Origin: Pseudomonas sp. P5_109 | GTDB lineage: Bacteria; Pseudomonadota; Gammaproteobacteria; Pseudomonadales; Pseudomonadaceae | Assembly: GCF_034009455.1 (NCBI RefSeq) | Contig: NZ_CP125380.1 | Location: forward strand, 4,539,501 to 4,603,500 | Reading direction: 5' to 3' | DNA length: 64,000 nt | In this document: piece by piece, positions 26,332 through 35,933 of the stretch | Layout: each line of letters starts with the position of its first letter | How positions within the stretch are numbered: position 1 is the stretch's first letter | Program-made: the position numbers and the translations under genes | The notes under the pieces: model-generated | Told to the model about the DNA's origin: nothing | Database searches by the model: none | The model's input: only the letters and a program-made list of their open reading frames with translations

Positions 26332-27246
26332 ATGATCCAGCTGCACGATGTCGACCTGAAACTGCTCAGGGTGTTTGCCACGATTGTCCGCTGCGGGGGG
26401 TTCTCGGCCGCTCAGGCGGCGCTCAATGCCGGGCAGTCGACCATCAGCGAACAGATGACCCACCTGGAAACCCGTCTCGGGGTCAAACTCTGCCAGCGCG
26501 GGCGCAGCGGCTTTCGCCTGACCGAACAGGGCGTGGCGATTCACGAAGCCACCCAGCGCCTGCTGTCGGCGGTGGAAAACTTCTGCATGGACGCCGACGT
26601 GCTCAAGCAGCACATCAGCGGCAAGCTCAACCTGGGGATCATCGACACGACGATCACCGACCCCGATTCGCCGATCCCGCGCACCACCCAGCGCTTCGTT
26701 TCACGGGGCCATGACGTGCACCTGAACGTGTACGTCGGCACCCCGGCGGAACTCGAAGAACGGGTGCTCGACGGTCGCTTGCACCTGGCCATCGGACACT
26801 TCCCGATCCATGTGCCGGGCCTGCTGCAATCACCGCTGTATCAGGAAGCCCTGGGCTTGTATTGCGGGCGGCGTCACCCGTTGTACGGCAGCCACGCCGA
26901 AGGTGAGGAACTGCTCGAAGAAGTCGCTGCGGGGCGCATCGTCGTGCGTGGCTACATGCAGCAATACGACCTCGAACACTTGGGCGTGAGCAAGGCGGCG
27001 GCCACCGTGGACAACATCGAAGCCACGGCGATCCTGATCATTTCCGGCGCCTACCTGGGCTTCCTGCCTGAGCACTTCGCCGCCCAGTGGGTCAAGAGCG
27101 GCGAGATGCACCAGTTGGCCCCCGGGAGTCTGCGTCTGAAATCGCCTTTCGACGTGATCACCCGGCGCGGCACGGCACCGCCGCCGATCCTCCAGGCGTT
27201 CCTCGAGGACCTGGCCGCCAGCGCCCGTAAAACCGCCAAGCCGTGA
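26332..27246 (+). CDS. LysR-family regulator of the ureohydrolase cluster
   Basis: This 304-residue protein has a winged HTH (LLRVFATIVRCGGFSAAQAA, with GQSTISEQMTHLETRLG as recognition helix) and an effector domain from about 92. It lies 151 bp from the divergent ureohydrolase gene. It is a paralogue of the LysR at 43338, with the same SAAQAALN and QRGRSGF-type positions; that gene is also divergent from an NCS1 transporter operon. It probably activates the minus-strand genes in response to the imported compound. Confidence 0.9.
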   Translation: MIQLHDVDLKLLRVFATIVRCGGFSAAQAALNAGQSTISEQMTHLETRLGVKLCQRGRSGFRLTEQGVAIHEATQRLLSAVENFCMDADVLKQHISGKLNLGIIDTTITDPDSPIPRTTQRFVSRGHDVHLNVYVGTPAELEERVLDGRLHLAIGHFPIHVPGLLQSPLYQEALGLYCGRRHPLYGSHAEGEELLEEVAAGRIVVRGYMQQYDLEHLGVSKAAATVDNIEATAILIISGAYLGFLPEHFAAQWVKSGEMHQLAPGSLRLKSPFDVITRRGTAPPPILQAFLEDLAASARKTAKP

Positions 27247-27315
27247 TGTGACGCTCGCCAAATTCAAAATTTGCCGGGCATACTGATTTTAGTTCGCCAA
27301 CCTTGCAGGCCCGTC

Positions 27316-28824
<1,509 letters not shown>

Positions 28825-28841
28825 ACTTGGCTCGGAAAAAA

Positions 28842-28931
28842 TGTGGGAGCGGGCTTGCTCGCGAAAGCGTCGTGTCAGACAACATCGACGGTGAATGACA
28901 CACCGCATTCGCGAGCAAGCCCGCTCCCACA
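28842..28931. repeat. REP doublet, TGTGGGAGCGGGCTTGCTCGCGAA type
   Basis: Inverted heads surround a GTGTCAGACAACATCGACGGTG spacer segment followed by AATGACACACCGC. It starts 17 bp after the gcsR stop. Confidence 0.92.
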
Positions 28932-29047
28932 GGGGATCAGTGTTGTTGCCGGGCCAACTGTCTTCAAATCGATACAGCGTAGCGAAATCAAGACAAAACC
29001 TTTCCCTCCCGCATTTACGGCGTCTGCGCCCACAGCCCTGCCCGCCT

Positions 29048-29063
29048 GTATTGATTTCAATAC
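29048..29063 (+). promoter_or_regulatory. Candidate GcsR upstream activator site
   Basis: GTATTGATTTCAATAC is a perfect 7-bp-arm palindrome about 65 bp upstream of the -24 element, a normal distance for a sigma-54 activator. It resembles a TyrR box only loosely; P. aeruginosa GcsR sites (TGTAAC-N4-GTTCCG, from memory) are not matched exactly. Confidence 0.4.
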
Positions 29064-29127
29064 GCATGAAATCTGTCGCACTGAATAAAATCACTTCAAG
29101 TCATTGATTTATAACAAATAAAAAACA

Positions 29128-29144
29128 TTGGCACCGCCCTTGCT
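29128..29144 (+). promoter_or_regulatory. Sigma-54 (-24/-12) promoter of gcvH-glyA
   Basis: TTGGCAC-CGCCC-TTGCT matches the consensus TTGGCAC-N5-TTGCT fully. It ends 59 bp before the gcvH ATG and follows a gene for a GAFTGA-containing activator. Confidence 0.92.
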
Positions 29145-29203
29145 ATTACTCCTCCAACCCCGCTCGTCGCCCCGCCACGAGCGCAAAACAATAAGGAGTT
29201 GAT

Positions 29204-29587
29204 ATGAGCGAATTGCGTTTCACCGTCGATCACGAATGGTTGCGCCTTGAGAGCAATGGCCTGGTCACCGTCGGCATCACGGCGTTTGCCCAGCAGGCGC
29301 TGGGGGATGTGGTGTTTGTTCAGGTGCCGGAACTGGGCGCCTTCGATGCAGGCGCTGAAGTGTCGGTGCTGGAATCAGTGAAAGCCGCCAGCAGTATCGG
29401 CATGCCGCTGGACGGTGAAGTGGTCGAGGTCAACGGGACGCTCGAGAGCAGCCCGGAACTGGTCAACGAAGACCCCTTGGGCGAAGGCTGGTTCTTTCGC
29501 TTCAAACCGGTCGACATCGAGGCGCTCAGCGATCTACTCGATCAAGACGCCTATGAACGCCTGACCGCAGAACACGCCGACGCTTGA
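29204..29587 (+). CDS. gcvH: Glycine cleavage system H protein
   Basis: This 127-residue lipoyl carrier shuttles the aminomethyl group between the P, T and L proteins. The lipoylated residue is Lys60 in LESVKAASSIG, and the C-terminal NEDPLGEGWFFRFKP is family-typical. AAGGAGTTGAT precedes the ATG. It is the first gene after the sigma-54 promoter. gcvP, which normally follows it in the GcsR operon, is absent; glyA begins 30 bp downstream. Confidence 0.95.
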   Translation: MSELRFTVDHEWLRLESNGLVTVGITAFAQQALGDVVFVQVPELGAFDAGAEVSVLESVKAASSIGMPLDGEVVEVNGTLESSPELVNEDPLGEGWFFRFKPVDIEALSDLLDQDAYERLTAEHADA

Positions 29588-29617
29588 AGCCCACCCCTTC
29601 CACACAAGGACCACACC

Positions 29618-30874
29618 ATGTTCAGCAAGCACGACCAGATCAAAGGCTATGACGACGAACTGCTGGCGGCGATGAACGCCGAGGATGCGCGGCAGGAACA
29701 CCATATCGAACTGATCGCCTCGGAAAACTACACCAGCCAACGGGTGATGGAAGCACAAGGCAGCGGCCTGACCAACAAGTACGCCGAAGGCTATCCGGGC
29801 AAGCGTTACTACGGCGGCTGCGAGCACGTCGACGTGGTCGAGCAACTGGCCATCGACCGCGCCCAACAGCTGTTCGGCGCCGACTACGCCAACGTCCAGC
29901 CGCACTCCGGCAGCCAGGCCAACGCGGCGGTTTATCTGGCCCTGCTGCAAGCCGGCGACACCGTGCTGGGCATGAGCCTGGCCCATGGCGGGCACCTGAC
30001 CCACGGCGCCAAGGTGAGTTTTTCCGGCAAGCTCTACAACGCCGTGCAGTACGGCATCGACACCCGCACCGGCCTGATCGACTACGACGAAGTCGAACGC
30101 CTGGCGGTCGAGCACAAACCGAAGATGATCATCGCCGGCTTCTCGGCCTATTCGAAGACCCTGGATTTCCCGCGCTTCCGCCAGATCGCCGACAAGGTCG
30201 GTGCGTATTTCTTCGTCGACATGGCCCACGTCGCCGGGCTGGTGGCCACGGGTCTGTACCCCAATCCCCTGCCCTACGCCGATGTGGTCACCACCACCAC
30301 GCACAAGACCCTGCGCGGCCCGCGTGGCGGTTTGATTCTGGCCAAGGCCAATGCGGAGCTGGAGAAGAAGCTCAACGCCGCGGTATTCCCCGGTGGTCAG
30401 GGCGGCCCGCTGATGCACGTGATCGCCGCCAAGGCCGTGTGCTTCAAGGAAGCGCTGGAGCCAGGCTTCAAGACCTATCAGGCGCAGGTGATCCGCAATG
30501 CCCAGGCCATGGCGCAGGTTTTTATCGAGCGCGGTTACGACGTGGTGTCCGGCGGTACCGACAACCATCTGTTCCTGGTCAGCCTGATCCGCCAGGGCCT
30601 GACCGGCAAGGATGCCGACGCTGCTCTCGGGCGTGCCGGCATCACCGTGAACAAGAACGCGGTACCCAATGACCCGCAGTCACCGTTCGTGACCTCGGGC
30701 TTGCGCATCGGCACGCCGGCGATCACCAGCCGTGGCTTCAAGGAAGCGCAAAGCATTGCCCTGGCCGGCTGGATTTGCGACATCCTCGATCACCTCGGCG
30801 ATGCCGACATCGAGGCCAATGTCGCACGACAAGCGGCCGCCCTGTGCGCCGACTTCCCGGTCTACCGCGATTGA
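29618..30874 (+). CDS. glyA: Serine hydroxymethyltransferase
   Basis: This 418-residue PLP enzyme interconverts serine and glycine with tetrahydrofolate. The PLP lysine is Lys230 in [15 protein letters not shown], and [12 protein letters not shown] and [13 protein letters not shown] are hallmark segments. It is close to usual length and has AAGGACC before the ATG. Co-expression with gcvH under glycine control fits use of glycine carbon via serine. An REP doublet separates it from lipA. Confidence 0.96.
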   Translation: MFSKHDQIKGYDDELLAAMNAEDARQEHHIELIASENYTSQRVMEAQGSGLTNKYAEGYPGKRYYGGCEHVDVVEQLAIDRAQQLFGADYANVQPHSGSQANAAVYLALLQAGDTVLGMSLAHGGHLTHGAKVSFSGKLYNAVQYGIDTRTGLIDYDEVERLAVEHKPKMIIAGFSAYSKTLDFPRFRQIADKVGAYFFVDMAHVAGLVATGLYPNPLPYADVVTTTTHKTLRGPRGGLILAKANAELEKKLNAAVFPGGQGGPLMHVIAAKAVCFKEALEPGFKTYQAQVIRNAQAMAQVFIERGYDVVSGGTDNHLFLVSLIRQGLTGKDADAALGRAGITVNKNAVPNDPQSPFVTSGLRIGTPAITSRGFKEAQSIALAGWICDILDHLGDADIEANVARQAAALCADFPVYRD

Positions 30875-30894
30875 ACCCACAACACAAACCCCCT

Positions 30895-30984
30895 TGTGGG
30901 AGCGGGCTTGCTCGCGAAGGCGGTGTGTCAGTCAATATTGATGTCGACTGACACGGCCCCTTCGCGAGCAAGCCCGCTCCCACA
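30895..30984. repeat. REP doublet, TGTGGGAGCGGGCTTGCTCGCGAA type
   Basis: Inverted heads with spacer GTGTCAGTCAATATTGATGT followed by CGACTGACAC, the clearest inner palindrome of the set. It lies between glyA and lipA. Confidence 0.93.
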
Positions 30985-31015
30985 GGTCCTGCGGCTGTTG
31001 CACAAGGAAATCACC

Positions 31016-32005
31016 ATGAATGCCATCGTCGATTCGGCCGGTAAAAACCCGGCCAAAGTGGAGGTCGGCACCAAACTGCGCGGCGCGGACAAGGTTGCGC
31101 GGATTCCGGTGAAGATCATTCCCACGGATGAACTCCCGCGCAAACCCGACTGGATTCGCGTGCGCATGCCGATCTCTCCCGAGGTCGACCGGATCAAGCA
31201 GCTCTTGCGCAAGCACAAGCTGCACAGCGTCTGTGAAGAAGCCTCGTGCCCGAACCTCGGTGAGTGTTTTTCCGGTGGCACCGCGACCTTCATGATCATG
31301 GGCGACATCTGCACTCGGCGCTGTCCGTTCTGCGATGTCGGCCATGGCCGGCCCAAGCCGCTGGACACCAACGAGCCGCTGAACCTGGCCGTGGCCATCG
31401 CCGAACTGCGCCTGAAGTACGTGGTGATCACCTCGGTGGACCGCGATGATTTGCGCGACGGTGGTGCCCAACACTTTGTCGATTGCCTGCGCGAGATTCG
31501 CAAACTGTCCCCCGGCATTCAACTGGAAACCCTGGTGCCGGATTATCGCGGACGCATGGACGTGGCCCTGGCGATCACCGCCAATGAGCCACCGGATGTG
31601 TTCAACCACAACCTGGAAACCGTACCGCGCCTGTACAAGGCCGCGCGGCCGGGGTCGGACTTCGAGTGGTCGCTGGACCTGCTGCAGAAATTCAAGCAAG
31701 CGGTGCCCCATGTGCCGACCAAATCCGGCCTGATGCTGGGCCTTGGCGAAACCGACGAGGAAGTCATCGAGGTCATGCAGCGCATGCGCGAGCACGACAT
31801 CGACATGCTGACCCTCGGCCAATACCTGCAACCCTCGCGTAGCCACTTGCCGGTGCAGCGCTTCGTGCACCCGGACACCTTTGCCTGGTTCGCCGAAGAA
31901 GGCACGCGCATGGGCTTCAAGAACGTCGCGTCCGGGCCGCTGGTGCGTTCGTCGTATCACGCCGATCAACAACTTCATGGAGGTACGGACGGTTTCACGC
32001 CATGA
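31016..32005 (+). CDS. lipA: Lipoyl synthase
   Basis: This 329-residue radical SAM enzyme inserts two sulfurs into octanoyl-lysine on lipoyl proteins. The auxiliary cluster uses the three Cys of [14 protein letters not shown] and the radical SAM cluster the three Cys of [16 protein letters not shown] is the usual C-terminal motif. Length is normal. It is not beside lipB here, so it may be a second copy serving the GcvH encoded 1.8 kb upstream. AAGGAA lies 6 nt before ATG 31016. Confidence 0.94.
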   Translation: MNAIVDSAGKNPAKVEVGTKLRGADKVARIPVKIIPTDELPRKPDWIRVRMPISPEVDRIKQLLRKHKLHSVCEEASCPNLGECFSGGTATFMIMGDICTRRCPFCDVGHGRPKPLDTNEPLNLAVAIAELRLKYVVITSVDRDDLRDGGAQHFVDCLREIRKLSPGIQLETLVPDYRGRMDVALAITANEPPDVFNHNLETVPRLYKAARPGSDFEWSLDLLQKFKQAVPHVPTKSGLMLGLGETDEEVIEVMQRMREHDIDMLTLGQYLQPSRSHLPVQRFVHPDTFAWFAEEGTRMGFKNVASGPLVRSSYHADQQLHGGTDGFTP

Positions 32006-32038
32006 TGGAATGACTGGTCATGCATGGAGCCGTTTCCG

Positions 32039-32797
32039 ATGTCGCGTTTACCCTGTCTGTTGTTGCTGTGCCTGAGCCTTGCCCTGCCGTGCATGGCCGA
32101 CGAGTCTAAACCCGGGCACATGGTGTATGTGCGCAACGTCGACCCGGGCATCGAACAGGACATCCGCTACGCCAGCGCGCACAACTTCACCGGGCATCCG
32201 CTCGACGGCTACCAGGCGGCGGAGTGCCTGCTGTCGGAGGACGCTGCAAAGGCATTGGCCCGAGTGCAAAGCTCACTGAAAGCCGAAGGCTATGGCTTGA
32301 AGGTGTTCGACTGCTATCGACCCAAGCGTGCGGTGGCGGACATGGGCCGCTTCGCCACCGAACCTGGCGACCCGCTGAAGACCGAGTTCTATCCACGGGT
32401 CGACAAGCAGGACTTCTGGCGCCTGGGTTATGTGGCCCGGGTGTCCAATCATTCCCGGGGCAACACCGTCGACCTGACCCTGACCGGCCCCGACGCGCTG
32501 CCCGCCGACACTTGGACGCCTTCGGTCAAACCGGTGGATTGCACGGCACCTTATGGCGAGCGCTGGCACGACGGCGCCCTCGACATGGGCACCGGTTTCG
32601 ATTGTTTTGATGAGCGGGCCCACACCGACTCGACGCTGATCAACGCCAAGGCCAACGCCCATCGCCAGCGCCTGACCAGTGCCATGGCCAAGGAAGGCTT
32701 TGTGGGGTATTCGGCCGAGTGGTGGCACTTCACGTACAGCGGGAATCCGCCGAAGCCGGACGTCATGGATTTCCCCATCACGCCGTTGGCGCCATGA
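32039..32797 (+). CDS. Exported D-alanyl-D-alanine dipeptidase (VanX/DdpX family)
   Basis: This 252-residue zinc peptidase has a signal peptide (LPCLLLLCLSLALPCMA). Motifs are SNHSRGNTVDLTL (zinc His and Asp, SxHxxGxxxD) and EWWHF (catalytic Glu, zinc His), with GYGLKVFDCYRPKRAV typical of the family. It cleaves D-Ala-D-Ala released from peptidoglycan; it is not evidence of vancomycin resistance in a Gram-negative. ATG 32039 follows GGAG by 9 nt; ATG 32024 is a weaker option. The next gene overlaps by ATGA. Confidence 0.92.
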   Translation: MSRLPCLLLLCLSLALPCMADESKPGHMVYVRNVDPGIEQDIRYASAHNFTGHPLDGYQAAECLLSEDAAKALARVQSSLKAEGYGLKVFDCYRPKRAVADMGRFATEPGDPLKTEFYPRVDKQDFWRLGYVARVSNHSRGNTVDLTLTGPDALPADTWTPSVKPVDCTAPYGERWHDGALDMGTGFDCFDERAHTDSTLINAKANAHRQRLTSAMAKEGFVGYSAEWWHFTYSGNPPKPDVMDFPITPLAP

Positions 32798-33510
32798 ACA
32801 TTTTGCTCAAGGCCCTGTTGATGGCGTTTTTTCCGTTGGCCGCAATGGCCCAGGGACTCGACGGCAGCGAGCAACTGATCGTGGTCACCAGCAACAACTG
32901 GGATGACATCCAGGGTACTGCCCAGCGTTATGAACGGCGCGGCAGGACCTTTGAAAAGTTCGAAGCGCCCTTTGCAGTGGTGCTCGGCAAGAACGGCATG
33001 GGCTGGGGCAAGGGGCTACTCGATACCGGGCAACCTGAAGGACCGGTCAAACAGGAGGGCGATGGCAAGGCGCCGGCTGGAATGTTCAAGCTGGGCACGG
33101 CGTTTGGCTACGCGCCTTCGGCCGAAACCCGCCTACCCTATCTGTCGCTGACACCGACCATCGAATGCGTGGATGACAGCCAATCCACGCGTTACAACGA
33201 ACTGGTCGACGGATCAGTCGTCGACAAAGACTGGAGCAGTTCCGAACGGATGCGCCGCTCGGATGAGCTGTACCGCCAAGGCATCTTCATCCAGCACAAC
33301 ACTCCGGCCTCTCCCGCTGCCGGCTCGTGCATTTTCTTCCACATCTGGCGCGGCCCCACCGCGCCGACCCGGGGCTGTACGGCCATGGACCCGGCGGATA
33401 TCGCGCGGTTGTTCGATTGGCTGGACCCGGGCAAATCCCCGGTGCTGGTGCAACTGCCGCAAGCGCAGTACGAGCGATTGCGTGAGCGTTGGAAACTGCC
33501 TGAACGCTAA
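32794..33510 (+). CDS. Exported YkuD-like L,D-transpeptidase/murein-modifying protein
   Basis: This 238-residue protein has a signal peptide (ILLKALLMAFFPLAAMAQ). The C-terminal part carries an L,D-transpeptidase-like active site: FIQHNTPASPAAGSCIFFHI with the metal- or acid-type His and RGPTAPTRGCTAMD with catalytic Cys. Related to the ErfK/YkuD fold in its YafK-like branch; substrate may be meso-DAP cross-links or lipoprotein links. It overlaps the dipeptidase gene by ATGA, indicating a joint role in cell-wall turnover. Confidence 0.85.
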   Translation: MNILLKALLMAFFPLAAMAQGLDGSEQLIVVTSNNWDDIQGTAQRYERRGRTFEKFEAPFAVVLGKNGMGWGKGLLDTGQPEGPVKQEGDGKAPAGMFKLGTAFGYAPSAETRLPYLSLTPTIECVDDSQSTRYNELVDGSVVDKDWSSSERMRRSDELYRQGIFIQHNTPASPAAGSCIFFHIWRGPTAPTRGCTAMDPADIARLFDWLDPGKSPVLVQLPQAQYERLRERWKLPER

Positions 33511-33513
33511 CCC

Positions 33514-33639
33514 TGTGGCGAGGGGGCTTGCCCCCGTTGGGCTGCGAAGCGGCCCCAAAAGATGGGACTGCTGCGCAGTCCAACGGGGGCAAGCCCCCTC
33601 GCCACAAAAGCCCCTTGCCACAAAAGTTCCCTCGCCACA
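33514..33639. repeat. REP doublet with extra partial copies, GTGGCGAGGGGGCTTGCCCCCGTT type
   Basis: The main inverted pair spans 33514-33606. Two further truncated tails (CCCCTTGCCACAAAAG and TTCCCTCGCCACAAATG) follow, showing repeated local duplication. It lies between convergent genes. Confidence 0.9.
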
Positions 33640-33649
33640 AATGCGGGGG

Positions 33650-35038
33650 TTAACCCCGCTCAACCACCACGCCACTCATCGACGGCTTGGCCAGTGCGTA
33701 ATAAATCACCCCCGGCACCAACAGCCCGACAATCCATGAAATATCCACGCCGCCCAGTTGCGCAACCATCGGCCCGGAGTAGAAATGGGTGTCGACAAAG
33801 GGCAGCTGGATCAACACGCCGATCACATAGACGCTGATCCCCAGCGCGTTCCAGCGACCGTAGCGGCCGTTCGGGTCGGACAGCGCCGGAACGTCGTAAC
33901 GCTCCTTGTTGATGAAGTAGTAATCCACCAGGTTGATCGCGCTCCACGGGGTGAAGAACGTCAGCAAAAACAGGATGAAGTACTTGAACGAGTTCAGGAA
34001 CGAGTACTGCCCCAGCAACGCCAGCGCGGTGGATGCCGCGACGATCAGCAGCACAAACAGCATGCGCTGGCGGGCGGTGATTTCCAGGCGCCGGCGAAAG
34101 CCGCTGATGATGGTGGCGATGCACATGAAACTGCCGTAGGCATTGAGAGTGGACACCGTGACCTTGCCGAACACTATGCTCAGGTACAGCAAGGACGCGA
34201 TCACACCGCTACTGCCCAGGCCGACAATGGTCGCCACTTCGTGCCCACGAAAATTCGCCCCTGCAAGTGCGGCGGCAAACACCCCCAGCACCATCGAAGT
34301 CTGAGCCCCCAACACCGTGCCGAGACCGACGGCGGCGAAAGTTTTCCACGACGAAGTCTTGCTCGGCAGGTAGCGCGAGTAGTCCGCTACGTAGGGGCCG
34401 AAAGCGATCTGCCAGGACGCCGAGAGCGACACCGCCAGCAGGAAGGTGCTCCAGCCAAAATGCCGGTTATCGAGCAGCAGGCCGATGTCGTTGAGGGTCA
34501 TCAACCGGGTGAACAGGTAAGCGAAGGCGATGATACCCAGCACGCTGGCCACCCGTCCGACCAGGTGAATCACCCGATAACCGAAGATCGTCAGGAACGC
34601 GATACATGCGGCGAAAATCAGGATGCCGGCGCTGTCGCTGACACTGATCAACTGCGCAATCGCCTGGCCCGACAGCACCGCGCCGGTGGCGCTGAAACCC
34701 AGGTACATCAGGCACACCAGGACAATCGGGATTGCCGCGCCATACACCCCGAACTGCACTCGGCTGGAGATCATCTGCGGCAACCCAAGCTTCGGCCCTT
34801 GTGCCGCGTGCAGCGCCACCACGGCACCGCCGAGCACTTGCCCGATCAGCAAGCCGATCAGCGACCAGAACACATCGCCGCCCAGTACCACGGCGAGGGC
34901 GCCGGTAACGATGGCGGTGATCTGCAGGTTGGCGCCGAGCCACAAGGTGAACTGGCTATAGAGACTGCCGTGTCGCTCAGACTCAGGAATGAAATCGATC
35001 GAGCGGGTCTCGATCAGGGGACTGCGTTGCGCACTCAT
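33650..35038 (-). CDS. NCS1-family (cytosine permease-like) transporter (copy 3 of 3)
   Basis: The 462-residue protein has about 12 membrane spans. It has the NCS1 N-terminal [11 protein letters not shown] and the GLPQMISSRVQFGVYGA loop, and is shorter and more distant from the other two copies, closer to CodB-type purine/cytosine permeases. It is the last gene of a minus-strand run: amidohydrolase, amidohydrolase, TorF-like porin, this gene. It probably imports the product of the periplasmic amidohydrolases. Confidence 0.9.
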   Translation of the reverse strand: MSAQRSPLIETRSIDFIPESERHGSLYSQFTLWLGANLQITAIVTGALAVVLGGDVFWSLIGLLIGQVLGGAVVALHAAQGPKLGLPQMISSRVQFGVYGAAIPIVLVCLMYLGFSATGAVLSGQAIAQLISVSDSAGILIFAACIAFLTIFGYRVIHLVGRVASVLGIIAFAYLFTRLMTLNDIGLLLDNRHFGWSTFLLAVSLSASWQIAFGPYVADYSRYLPSKTSSWKTFAAVGLGTVLGAQTSMVLGVFAAALAGANFRGHEVATIVGLGSSGVIASLLYLSIVFGKVTVSTLNAYGSFMCIATIISGFRRRLEITARQRMLFVLLIVAASTALALLGQYSFLNSFKYFILFLLTFFTPWSAINLVDYYFINKERYDVPALSDPNGRYGRWNALGISVYVIGVLIQLPFVDTHFYSGPMVAQLGGVDISWIVGLLVPGVIYYALAKPSMSGVVVERG

Positions 35039-35084
35039 GGCGGCGTTTCCTTTGTGGAACTGTTTTTATTGTCAGGGACGGAAA

Positions 35085-35825
35085 TCAAAAGGTCTTGGTT
35101 GCGCTGGCTACAACCGTCGCCGAGCAGAGGTCGTCATAGCCGTACCAACTGCTGCACTCGCTTTTCGACAAGTCGGTGTCGACGTAGCTCAGGCCCCAGG
35201 TCACGCCGACGAAGTCGCGGGTCAGCTTGGCTTCCCACTCGTAGTAAGACTCACGGCTATCGCCATTGGCGGACCAGAACGCGGGGTCATTCACATCGTT
35301 GCGGCCAAAGCGCAGGTCCAGGCCGACTTCGGCCGGCAAAGCGATTTTGTAGCCCACGTAGGTGTAAAGGGTGTCCTGGTCTTCGCCGAAAACGTTCGGC
35401 GTGTCCTTGGAGTAATAGGCACCCAGCTTCACGCCGTACAGGTCGAGGACGGCGTAGATTTCGCTGAGGTTGAATTCGGAGTTTTTCGGGTAGTCGTACT
35501 TGATGTAGCCCAGGTCCAGGCTGATGGCGTCCGTGGCCTGCCAGTAGTAACCGGCGTAGTACTCAAGCTCCTGCCGGGTGTCGAAGCCGCCGCCGAAGTC
35601 GACGTTGGAGGTCCAGGCGCCGATGTACAGGCCGCTGCTGTGCAAAAGCGTTGCGCCGCCCTGCACCGCCGGATCCCCCAGGGTTTGCGAGATGCCCCGG
35701 GTGCGGTAGTCGCTGACGACGCCCAGGGTCATCTCCAGACTGAAATCATCGTTGAGGACCAGGGCCTGGCTGGTCAGGGGGGCCAGTGCGAGTGCTGCGA
35801 GGGTCAATGCTGAAAGTGCGTTCAT
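35085..35825 (-). CDS. TorF-family putative porin
   Basis: This 246-residue outer-membrane protein has a signal peptide ending at SQA, alternating hydrophobic/polar strands throughout (SLEMTLGVVSDYRTRGISQT opening is typical of the TorF/Gcw_chp family) and a terminal Phe (ATKTF). Two Cys (SECSSWYGYDDLCSA) likely form a loop disulfide. It lies between the amidohydrolases and an NCS1 transporter gene, so it likely provides outer-membrane passage for the same substrate. Confidence 0.88.
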   Translation of the reverse strand: MNALSALTLAALALAPLTSQALVLNDDFSLEMTLGVVSDYRTRGISQTLGDPAVQGGATLLHSSGLYIGAWTSNVDFGGGFDTRQELEYYAGYYWQATDAISLDLGYIKYDYPKNSEFNLSEIYAVLDLYGVKLGAYYSKDTPNVFGEDQDTLYTYVGYKIALPAEVGLDLRFGRNDVNDPAFWSANGDSRESYYEWEAKLTRDFVGVTWGLSYVDTDLSKSECSSWYGYDDLCSATVVASATKTF

Positions 35826-35933
35826 ACAGTTCTCTTGTTGTTATGGCGTACGGGGGAGTTTCAGGCATGGCGATGCCACACCCCTCGCGTTACGAGGGGC
35901 TGGCGGTTTTCAGGTGTGTCGGGTGTACGCAGG

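Noticed and set aside
27259..27273. CAAATT-CAA-AATTTG inverted repeat before gcsR as a regulator site
   Set aside because: Arms are only 6 bp in an AT-rich gap and match no known pattern; too weak to list as a feature.
28842..28931. Short ORFs starting MWERACSRKR or MGAGLLAK near several repeats
   Set aside because: They are translations of the REP heads and recur at every REP site; not genes.
32039..32797. Vancomycin-resistance gene vanX
   Set aside because: The family match is real but the protein is exported and no vanH/vanA are near; it is a cell-wall dipeptide hydrolase of the DdpX type.
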